DNA from: Cutibacterium modestum
Lineage (GTDB): Bacteria > Actinomycetota > Actinomycetes > Propionibacteriales > Propionibacteriaceae
Assembly (NCBI RefSeq): GCF_008326345.1
Contig: NZ_BJEN01000001.1
Coordinates: 186,001-250,000 of the forward strand
Length of the DNA stretch: 64,000 nt
Direction of reading: 5' to 3'
Under the pieces are notes generated by a model. That model was not told the DNA's origin. It worked only from the letters and a program-made list of their open reading frames with translations, and did not search any database. Both the position numbers and the translations under genes were made by a program. This document shows positions 28,001 to 34,778 of the stretch, in pieces (position 1 is the first letter of the stretch; the number at the start of each line of letters is the position of its first letter).

Positions 28001-28505
28001 CGCCGATGATCGCAGCGCGAGCCTGCAGCAGATCCTGGCAGGTTTCGATCTGGACGCCGTCGATACCGGCGTCGATCATGGCCTCAATGACTTGCTGGTA
28101 GACGTCACGGATTGCGGCGAAACCGATCTGGCGCAGGGTAGGCAACTTAGTGCCCGGGCCGATCGACCCGACGACGTAACGCGGCTTGTCGGTGCGCTTA
28201 TCAGCGGCTTCCCGGGCTAGTTTCGTAGCAGCTGATGCGAGTTCGCTGGCTCGAGAAGCAATCCCGTAGTCGGTCAGTGCGGGCAGGTTAGCGCCGAAGG
28301 TGTTGGTCTCGATGATGTCGGCCCCGGCGTCCAGGTAGGCGTCGTGGATTCCGGAGATGACGTCGGGGCGGGTGACGTTGAGGATTTCATTACAGCCTTC
28401 GAGCCCCTGGAAGGCATCCATCGTCACATCGCTGCTCTGCAGCATCGTGCCCATTGCGCCATCGATGATGAGAACGTTCTGGGACAGAGCGGTGCGAAGG
28501 GTCAT
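25032..28505 (-). pseudogene. metH: Cobalamin-dependent methionine synthase, disrupted twice
   Basis: MetH moves the methyl group of methyltetrahydrofolate to homocysteine through cobalamin. All four domains are present over about 1150 codons: homocysteine domain (IIDGAMGTML, GLNCATGP, then GGCCGTTP), pterin domain (IGERTNANGSRAF), cobalamin domain (KGDVHDIGKNLVDIIV with the axial His) and activation domain (YRGCRYSFGYAACP). The frame breaks first near 27737-27747, where a G appears to be missing after TGEG. It breaks again near 26892, where the conserved GVSN-VSFGL-NP segment has lost about 11 bases and a stop follows GVSNI. The two changes together sum to 12 bases, so the last part returns to the original frame, but about 850 bases between them are out of frame. 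Start ATG 28505. Confidence 0.85.
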
Positions 28506-28514
28506 GGGCCTCAG

Positions 28515-28538
28515 CCTAAGGCGCGGGCTAGCCTTAGG
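28515..28538. promoter_or_regulatory. Inverted repeat between divergent metH and PAC2 genes
   Basis: CCTAAGGC at 28515-28522 and GCCTTAGG at 28531-28538, a perfect 8-bp inverted repeat with an 8-nt spacer. It fills most of the 36-bp gap between the two divergent starts. The right arm also supplies the AGGGG ribosome site of the PAC2 gene. It may be an operator or simply a hairpin. Confidence 0.4.
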
Positions 28539-28541
28539 GGC

Positions 28542-29363
28542 ATGCGATTTCGACACATGGACCGGCCATGGGTCGTTGTGGCCTTTAGCGGCTGGAACGA
28601 CGCCGGCTCGGCCGCTACCCAGGCGGCGACTCTCATCGCTGAGTATTCCGAGGCGAAGGTGTGGCGCACGATTGACGGCGAGGTGTTTCACGACTTCCGC
28701 CAAACCCGTCCCGCCATCACTGTTATGAACGACCTCGAGATCGTCAATTGGCCGAGTACTGCCATTAGGGTCGGAAGATGGCAGGGCCATCCCATCGTTG
28801 TCGTCGATGGACCTGAGCCGAGTCTGCGCTGGCGTACGTACTGTTTCCGGCTGCTGCGATGGCTACGCAAGCTCAAGCCGGCTGGCCTCATTGTCCTTGG
28901 CGCAATGGCAACCGACGTCGCCCACACGCGACAGCTCCCAGTCATGGTCTCTGCCACCGACCCCAACCTCATCAACGAATTGGGGGCGGAAAAACTCGAA
29001 TACGACGGGCCCACTGGCATCCCCTTTGTCCTCGTTACAGAGGCGCGTCGCCACGAAATGAATGCTATCGGCCTATGGGTGGGGGTGCCGCAATATGCCT
29101 GCGAGTCGCCCTGTCCTCCCGCCACGCAGGCCCTTTTGGTGCGGATCGAGGAACTTACTGGGATTGCGGTCCCACAGGCTGGGATTGAAGAGGATAAGCG
29201 AGATTGGGTTGCCGCAATTGACGAAGCCGTAGTCGACCACCCTGAGCTGGCCGAATACATTGCAGCATTGGAAACCGAGCAGGATGCTGCTCTCTCGGAG
29301 GGGCTGACGGGAGATGTCCTCGCGGTCGAGTTCCAGTCCTACTTACGCCACCGCGGGCACTAA
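28542..29363 (+). CDS. PAC2 family protein
   Basis: A 273-residue member of the PAC2 family, named for eukaryotic proteasome assembly chaperone 2; mycobacterial Rv2125 is a relative. Typical segments are RPWVVVAFSGWNDAGSAATQA, the strand IVVVDGPEPSLRWRTYC, LIVLGAMATDVAHTRQLPV and GLWVGVPQYACESPCPPATQAL. Start ATG 28542 has AGGGG upstream. It stands divergent to metH, the same arrangement as in mycobacteria. Its retention here is notable because the beta subunit it might serve is catalytically dead; a direct role with PrcAB in bacteria is not established. Confidence 0.9.
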   Translation: MRFRHMDRPWVVVAFSGWNDAGSAATQAATLIAEYSEAKVWRTIDGEVFHDFRQTRPAITVMNDLEIVNWPSTAIRVGRWQGHPIVVVDGPEPSLRWRTYCFRLLRWLRKLKPAGLIVLGAMATDVAHTRQLPVMVSATDPNLINELGAEKLEYDGPTGIPFVLVTEARRHEMNAIGLWVGVPQYACESPCPPATQALLVRIEELTGIAVPQAGIEEDKRDWVAAIDEAVVDHPELAEYIAALETEQDAALSEGLTGDVLAVEFQSYLRHRGH

Positions 29364-29377
29364 AAAGTGTCCGGCTG

Positions 29378-30049
29378 TCAATGGGCACACGCCTGGGCAG
29401 CTGAAGCCTGGTTGCGCAATGAGGTGACGACCTGATTGGGATCGTCGGAACGGTAGACCGCGGAGCCTGCTACAAAGGTGTCGGCTCCTGCTTCGGCGGC
29501 GCGTTCGATGGTTTCAGCTGAGACGCCACCGTCGATTTGCAACCAGATATCCGCACCCGCAGCGTCGATGAGCTTGCGAGCCTTGCGGATCTTGGAAAGC
29601 ACTGGGTCAAGGAATTCTTGGCCACCAAAGCCAGGTTCGACTGTCATGAGGAGGATTTGGTCAAACTCGGTCAGGATATCGGCGAGTTGTTCGATTGGGG
29701 TTGCCGGGCGCAGAGCTACCGAAGCGCGTGCCCCCATCGACCGAAGCTCACGGGCGAGTTTGATGGGTGCGGTAGTGGCCTCCAGGTGGAAGGTGACCGA
29801 TTGGGCTCCGGCCTCGACGTACTGAGGTGCCCACCTGTCGGGATCTTCAATCATGAGGTGAACGTCAAACATGAGATCGCTGGCCGGACGCAAAGATTCC
29901 ACGAAGGGTGCTCCCATCACCAGGTTCGGTACGAAATGACCATCCATGACGTCGATGTGCAGACCGTCAGCTGACGGGATACGCCCCACCTCACCAGCGA
30001 GGTTGGCCAGATTGGCGTTAAGGATTGACGGCGTAATGCGAACTGTCAT
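29378..30049 (-). CDS. rpe: Ribulose-phosphate 3-epimerase
   Basis: Interconverts ribulose 5-phosphate and xylulose 5-phosphate in the pentose phosphate pathway. The 223-residue TIM-barrel shows [22 protein letters not shown] (metal-binding His and Asp), [21 protein letters not shown] and the phosphate-binding QIDGGVS and FVAGSAVYR. Length is normal. Convergent with the PAC2 gene, with 14 bases between stops. Confidence 0.96.
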   Translation of the reverse strand: MTVRITPSILNANLANLAGEVGRIPSADGLHIDVMDGHFVPNLVMGAPFVESLRPASDLMFDVHLMIEDPDRWAPQYVEAGAQSVTFHLEATTAPIKLARELRSMGARASVALRPATPIEQLADILTEFDQILLMTVEPGFGGQEFLDPVLSKIRKARKLIDAAGADIWLQIDGGVSAETIERAAEAGADTFVAGSAVYRSDDPNQVVTSLRNQASAAQACAH

Positions 30050-30386
30050 GGTGCCAGCCTAGAGGTTTGGATAGGCGTAAAGGGGGCTCACCATGCCAAG
30101 AGGTCGTCCCACCGTCCCGGATGGTCTTTGTCGTGATGCTGTATTCCGGTTGATAACGAGGGAGACACGTCAATCGTTGACTATCGACACCGGCTCGATT
30201 GAAGGACCACAGATGATTGCCTGACAGGTAAACCCGTCCGACCTTGACTAGATCGGGCGAATTTATCAAGAGGTTAAACGCGATTTGACTTCTGCATAGT
30301 GCATCGTTACGCCTATGACTCACGGCCACACTTCGTTTATGGCAAGGGCGTTAATAAGACTGTGCTAGGCGGGCAGTCTCATACAC
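30050..30386. other. Intergenic region upstream of rpe
   Basis: No convincing coding sequence was found in these 337 bases. The rpe promoter must lie here on the minus strand. I could not pick out a reliable -35/-10 pair. The right end abuts the hairpin after the CAMP-factor gene. Confidence 0.4.
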
Positions 30387-30424
30387 ACGATCCTCGGGAC
30401 CACGACAGCGGTCCCGAGGATCGT
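30387..30424 (-). terminator. Strong hairpin downstream of the CAMP-factor gene
   Basis: A perfect 15-bp inverted repeat (ACGATCCTCGGGACC at 30387-30401, GGTCCCGAGGATCGT at 30410-30424) with an 8-nt loop, 14 bases beyond the CAMP-factor stop. No T-run follows on either strand, so it is either a non-canonical terminator or an mRNA-stabilising hairpin. Confidence 0.65.
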
Positions 30425-30437
30425 CTTGGATTGGGTA

Positions 30438-31283
30438 TCAGGCAACAGCCACGGGAGCGCTGGCAGCTGGCATGCAGAAGGACGGAGAAGCCGGAGCGCC
30501 TTCCTTATTGGGGGCCTTGAGGGCATCTTGGTAGGCGATCTTGAGCTCCTTGATGGCTTGGTCGACATCGGCGACCCGAACCCATGCGTTGCCACGGACC
30601 TGTCCAGCCCTGCTGATAGCACGGTTGAGCAGACGAACGGTGACCTTGTCCTTGTAGTCGACGACGCAGGTGTTGCGATCGAAACGGACCTGTATTATCA
30701 GGCGGCCCAGCTTGGCGCGGACGAACTTGGTGGCAACGTCGGTCGGCTTGAGATCGGGCATGGCCTGAGCTGTGGCGAGGGCTTTCTTGAGAGCCGCCAC
30801 CTCGTCGGTCAGCTGGGCAGGAGTGGAATCAATGGTGATCAGCACGTTGATAGCGTGAGCGATTTCCAGGAGGACGGCAGAATGCGCGTTCTGCACTTTG
30901 TCCTGAAGGGTGAGGGTGGCAGTGTGCGTGGTGTCGCACATGGCCAGGAACAACTCAACGCGAGCCGGGACGGTCTTAGCGAAGGCGATGACGCCCTTGA
31001 CGATTTTCTCGAGCTGAGCCTTAAGCGCCATGGCCTGCTTCAGGAGGTCGGAAATGGTGTCGATGACCTCCTTCGGAGACATGGAAGCCTTGGCGACCTT
31101 GAGATCGCTGGTGAGCGACGTGATACGACCATTGACATCGTCGAGCAGCTTGCGTGCGTCACCGGTGTTACTTGATGCGGCGGGAACAGCCGGAATGGCA
31201 GCCTGAGCCGCAGGAGTGGAAAGGGCGGCTGGAATCATCAAAGCACCGGCAACCAATGGGGCGGTGATGAATTTGATTCTCAT
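30438..31283 (-). CDS. CAMP factor (secreted co-haemolysin)
   Basis: CAMP-factor family pore-forming protein, the co-haemolytic secreted toxin of cutaneous propionibacteria and group B streptococci. The 281-residue precursor has a signal peptide (MRIKFITAPLVAGALMIP, then STPAAQAA-IPAVPAA with cleavage likely near residue 29). The all-helical mature region carries the family landmarks ITSLTSDLKVA, AMALKAQLEKIVKGVIAFA, LFLAMCDTTHTATLTLQDK, MPDLKPTDVATKFVRAKL and VRFDRNTCVVDYKDKVTVRL. The two Cys could pair. The C-terminal 20 residues are Ala/Pro-rich. ATG 31283 has AAGGAGGAAAA upstream. Single-gene unit with a hairpin behind it. Propionibacteria carry several paralogues; which one this is was not determined. 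Confidence 0.92.
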   Translation of the reverse strand: MRIKFITAPLVAGALMIPAALSTPAAQAAIPAVPAASSNTGDARKLLDDVNGRITSLTSDLKVAKASMSPKEVIDTISDLLKQAMALKAQLEKIVKGVIAFAKTVPARVELFLAMCDTTHTATLTLQDKVQNAHSAVLLEIAHAINVLITIDSTPAQLTDEVAALKKALATAQAMPDLKPTDVATKFVRAKLGRLIIQVRFDRNTCVVDYKDKVTVRLLNRAISRAGQVRGNAWVRVADVDQAIKELKIAYQDALKAPNKEGAPASPSFCMPAASAPVAVA

Positions 31284-31439
31284 AAACTTTTCCTCCTTAG
31301 CAACGATTTGTCCGCGACTTCGGACCAATTTGACCATGCCAGATGAGGCTGAACTGTGAGAATGAAAAACCTGTCTATGCGCCAAAAGACACCATCATAT
31401 AGACCAAAGAACTTCACGGGATGACGCGAGCTAACTTTT

Positions 31440-31465
31440 GTGCTACATGCTGTGGCATGTAGCAC
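31440..31465. repeat. Perfect 11-bp inverted repeat between the CAMP-factor and lipoprotein genes
   Basis: GTGCTACATGC at 31440-31450 and GCATGTAGCAC at 31455-31465 with a TGTG spacer. It lies about 157 bp upstream of the CAMP-factor start. Possible regulator binding site for the toxin gene, or part of a hairpin; no T-run follows. Confidence 0.5.
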
Positions 31466-31511
31466 TCGAGTGACGCTCGCAAGAGGTCCCCGGCGACCGT
31501 ATCCGGACAAT

Positions 31512-31545
31512 GGCGTGGCTGCCCAAAATTCAGGGCAACCACGCC
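31512..31545 (-). terminator. Hairpin after the lipoprotein gene
   Basis: GGCGTGGCTGCCC at 31512-31524 and GGGCAACCACGCC at 31533-31545 pair over 13 bp with one wobble and an 8-nt loop, seven bases past the lipoprotein stop. No T-run follows, as with the CAMP-factor hairpin. Confidence 0.6.
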
Positions 31546-31552
31546 CCCGGTC

Positions 31553-32323
31553 TCACTTTGCGTCGATACCTAGTGCGTTGAGAGCCGACTTCAGCGTGGA
31601 TTGGGCTGTTTGGGCATCTTGCGCAGCTACTTGGATCATCTGATCATCGTTGAGCCACACATATGCCTGATAAGAGGACATCTTAGGTCCGTTGCCGCTT
31701 GAGCTCACGGTTGTGTAAAGGGATGCCTTTTTAGAGATGTCCTCGTAACCCTTGATTGGGGTGAGCTTCATAATCATCGCCGTCTTGCTACCCTGCAAGT
31801 CCATGGCCACATGACCGCACTTAGAAAATTGCTTGTCCTCGGTTTCGAACGCCTTCTTCTGGCGACTCGACATGGCCGTATTGAGGGTGACAGTGGTCGG
31901 TGCCGACTGGTCACTACCAATTGCGGAAACAATGTTGTTGATCTCCCCGTCAGTGACGCTGGCGATACTCTGTTTGAGGATCTTTCCGCATTCCACGGGG
32001 GAAATTTTGGCCTGACCGATGACTTTGGTGACTTGGTTCATCTGGGCGGCGATCTGAGAATTGTCCAAGATGGTGAACGTTTGGTTGTTGATCTTCTTAC
32101 TCGAGATGGCCTTGGTGAAGTCATCCTGGCTGAGGTGCTTTGGTGCCTTAGTCTGCTTGTGCTTGGTGGGCGTCGGGGACGCTGTGACTGACGTCGAGGA
32201 ACGTGTGACGGTGGTGCCAGCGGGCGTATTGGTGGATGATGAATTGCTCCCACACGCGACAAGACCGACGGTCATCACGCCAGCCATGCCGAGCAGACAG
32301 GTCTTCATCAATGCTGTGGTCAT
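31553..32323 (-). CDS. Putative lipoprotein of unknown function
   Basis: A 256-residue secreted protein with a lipoprotein signal peptide: MTTALMKTCLLGMAGVMTVGLVACGS, whose lipobox LVAC gives Cys24 as the lipid-bearing residue. A Ser/Thr-rich linker (residues about 26-62) leads to a globular domain starting near LSQDDFTKAI. Two Cys in that domain (VECGK and SKCGH) may form a disulfide. The pattern resembles mycobacterial-type lipoprotein domains of the PknH-sensor-like/DUF5642 kind, but the match is too weak to claim. AGGAGATCTCAG precedes ATG 32323. Likely a substrate of Lnt encoded in this window. Confidence 0.8.
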   Translation of the reverse strand: MTTALMKTCLLGMAGVMTVGLVACGSNSSSTNTPAGTTVTRSSTSVTASPTPTKHKQTKAPKHLSQDDFTKAISSKKINNQTFTILDNSQIAAQMNQVTKVIGQAKISPVECGKILKQSIASVTDGEINNIVSAIGSDQSAPTTVTLNTAMSSRQKKAFETEDKQFSKCGHVAMDLQGSKTAMIMKLTPIKGYEDISKKASLYTTVSSSGNGPKMSSYQAYVWLNDDQMIQVAAQDAQTAQSTLKSALNALGIDAK

Positions 32324-32439
32324 TCTGAGATCTCCTAATACAGACGTGCTGCGGGTATCCGTAACTTGACGCTCCGCATCCCGGTTGGGGCAATCTAATC
32401 ATGGGTTGCGGTCATAGACCCCAGGTGTGGTGCAAAGTG

Positions 32440-33816
32440 TCATGATGCTTCTGACTCGTTGCGTTTGCGCAACAGCGCGCAGAACATAGCATCGGTACCG
32501 TGGCGGTGGGGCCACAGTTGGATGGTGTTGGAGTTTCCAGATGCAGCGATGTTAGGAATATCGGGGAGCATGGCGGGAGCGTTGAGGACGTCGACAGGTA
32601 AGGTAGCGCGCGCAAAATTAATGATGTCGATGGTTTCGGCTCGATGCGGTGAACAGGTAACGTACCCAACGACCCCACCTGGTCGGGTGAGGTTTACCGC
32701 TGAGGTGAGAAGCCGGCGTTGAAGCTGGGTCAATTCCTTGACATCAGTAAGGGTACGACGCCACCGCGCTTCTGGGCGTCGCCGTAAGGATCCCAGACCC
32801 GAGCACGGGACATCAGCAAGAACGGCGGCAAAGGACTGCGCTGGAAGTGGCGGGCGTGTGCCGTCGGCAGTCATTACGCGATGGTTACCCGGGATGGGCT
32901 TGAGGGCTTTCGCAACGAGATCGGCACGATGCTCATGCAGTTCCACCGCGGTCAGACTGCTGTCACGCTGGTTCGCAAGTCCAGCCAGCAGCGCGGATTT
33001 TCCGCCCGGGCCGGCACACAGATCAAGCCACGGGCCGAGGCAGCCACTCGCCTCAGCTGCACGCAGCAGGGCCAAGACGACCAGCTGGGACCCCTCATCT
33101 TGTACGCCAGCCCGGCCCTCACGCACCGCAGCGACCTCCGACGGGTTTCCGGGACGTGCAACTCCCCACGGGGAATATCGAGTTGGAGTCCCGGAGGCTA
33201 TTTCGGCGCGCTCAGCGAGCCCGGGACGAACGACCAAGGTGGGGACTGGCGGTTCGTTGTCGGCCAGTAAGGCGTCTTCCACTTCATTAGGACCCAGACG
33301 GTCCTGAAAAGCTTCGACGATCCAAGTGGGGTGAAGGGTGCGCAACGCCAGGACATCGACGGCGTTGCGCCCGCCGATCTCGGTGGCCCACTCGTCAAGG
33401 CTATGGGTACTGATACGACGCGATACTGCGTTGACAAGGCCGGTGACGCGCTCCCCAATGACTTGACCAGCGAGATCGACTGACGATGCGACGGCAGCCC
33501 TCGTCGGTACCCTCATGGCCAGGATCTGATGTGCCGCCATGCGCAACATCACCCGAACCCCCGGCTGGAGTTTAGTGGGATTTCGGCGGGAAGCTACCTC
33601 AATGATGCGGTCCCAGGTACCCGTCCCCCGAGAAGTTCCATCCACCAGTTCAGTGACAAATGCCGCATCGCGCCCGGTCATCTTGGCAGCGCGCAATTGA
33701 TCTGCCAGAGCCAGGTTGGCATAGGCACCATGAGTCTCCACCGCTAACAGGGCGGTATAGGCCAGTCGTCGCGCCGGGTCAGCCTTACGACGCTTCTGAT
33801 GCGGACACTGATTCAT
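32440..33816 (-). CDS. rsmB: 16S rRNA (cytosine-967-C5)-methyltransferase (RsmB/Sun family)
   Basis: A 458-residue RNA m5C methyltransferase. The N-terminal NusB-like RNA-binding domain (RRLAYTALLAVETHGAYANLAL, FVTELVDGTSRG) is followed by a catalytic domain with the SAM motif LDLCAGPGGKSALL. The two family cysteines are both present: in LADVPCSGLGSLRRRPEARW and GYVTCSPHRAET. It overlaps fmt by four bases, the usual fmt-rsmB pairing, and ends the priA-fmt-rsmB run. Confidence 0.93.
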   Translation of the reverse strand: MNQCPHQKRRKADPARRLAYTALLAVETHGAYANLALADQLRAAKMTGRDAAFVTELVDGTSRGTGTWDRIIEVASRRNPTKLQPGVRVMLRMAAHQILAMRVPTRAAVASSVDLAGQVIGERVTGLVNAVSRRISTHSLDEWATEIGGRNAVDVLALRTLHPTWIVEAFQDRLGPNEVEDALLADNEPPVPTLVVRPGLAERAEIASGTPTRYSPWGVARPGNPSEVAAVREGRAGVQDEGSQLVVLALLRAAEASGCLGPWLDLCAGPGGKSALLAGLANQRDSSLTAVELHEHRADLVAKALKPIPGNHRVMTADGTRPPLPAQSFAAVLADVPCSGLGSLRRRPEARWRRTLTDVKELTQLQRRLLTSAVNLTRPGGVVGYVTCSPHRAETIDIINFARATLPVDVLNAPAMLPDIPNIAASGNSNTIQLWPHRHGTDAMFCALLRKRNESEAS

Positions 33817-34760
33817 CGCAGTCTAGTTCCGGCGTCAATGTGAGCCCCGCGAGCCCAATCAGTCCCATTTATGGCCTTTTTCCCAAAGGCTTGCACCTGC
33901 AACAGTTCGAGGGGCTGCGAGCCAGTACCAAGGAATAACTTCTTTCGGGTTGCGACGAGTTGACCAGGTTGAGCCGTCGCCACAGAGTTCGGGACGTCGT
34001 CCCCAGTTTCAACGAAGCGGGTCTGCAGGATTTTGAAACGCTTGTCGTCTAACTTAGCCCACGCCCCTGGCGCCGGGGACGCACCTCGGACGAGGTGGTC
34101 GATCTCCTCAGCGTCAGCAGTGACGGCGATTCGGACGTCACCGGGATGGATTTGTGGAGCGATTGTCACTCCCTCAGCAGACTGTGGTGTTGGCTCGACC
34201 CCAGCTTCAATGTCCTCAAGGGTCGCAATAACAAGAGGCGTTGCAGTACATGCAAGCTCGTCAAGAAGCTCACCGGCGGTCGTCGTCGCGCCAATAGGCA
34301 CCCTCATGGTGCGGTACACCGGGCCGGCATCAAGGCTTTCAACCAGCCGAAAGACGCAAGCGCCCGTTTCCTCATCTCCTGCCATGATGGCCCGCTGCAC
34401 GGGAGCGGCGCCACGCCACCGCGGCAGAAGAGAAAAGTGGAGGTTGATCCAGCCATATCGTGGTACTGCTAGCAGATCGGCGGGGATGAGGCCTCCGTAG
34501 GCGACGACGACTGCGGCATCGACGTTGAGGGACGCGATAGCGTCGTGACCTTCGCCGGATTTCACGTTTATCGCCCTGATAACGGGGATACCAAGTTCCT
34601 CGGCCTTCTCGGCGACCGGGCACGGACGCGGAGTGCGGTGGCGTCCCACTGGTGCGTCAGGCCGGGTCAGGACAGCAGCTACCTCGTGCCGGGGATCGGC
34701 TGCCAAGGCCGCCAGCGTGGGGACGGCCACGTCCGGGGTACCAGCAAAAAGAAGTCTCAC
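33813..34760 (-). CDS. fmt: Methionyl-tRNA formyltransferase
   Basis: Formylates Met-tRNA(fMet) for translation initiation. The 315-residue product has LLFAGTPDVAVPTLAAL, the catalytic/folate-binding block INLHFSLLPRWRGAAPVQRAI with Asn, His and later Asp residues, and LDAGPVYRTM. The C-terminal OB-fold domain (GASPAPGAWAKL) is complete. It lies between priA and rsmB on the same strand and overlaps rsmB by four bases. Confidence 0.96.
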   Translation of the reverse strand: MRLLFAGTPDVAVPTLAALAADPRHEVAAVLTRPDAPVGRHRTPRPCPVAEKAEELGIPVIRAINVKSGEGHDAIASLNVDAAVVVAYGGLIPADLLAVPRYGWINLHFSLLPRWRGAAPVQRAIMAGDEETGACVFRLVESLDAGPVYRTMRVPIGATTTAGELLDELACTATPLVIATLEDIEAGVEPTPQSAEGVTIAPQIHPGDVRIAVTADAEEIDHLVRGASPAPGAWAKLDDKRFKILQTRFVETGDDVPNSVATAQPGQLVATRKKLFLGTGSQPLELLQVQAFGKKAINGTDWARGAHIDAGTRLR

Positions 34761-34778
34761 AACGCAAGCCTATCGGTC

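Noticed and set aside
28506-28541. Possible cobalamin riboswitch ahead of metH
   Set aside because: Only 36 bp separate metH from the divergent PAC2 gene, far too short for the element.
30426-31175. Plus-strand 249-codon frame opposite the CAMP-factor gene
   Set aside because: The signal peptide and CAMP-factor motifs lie on the minus strand; the plus frame is its shadow.
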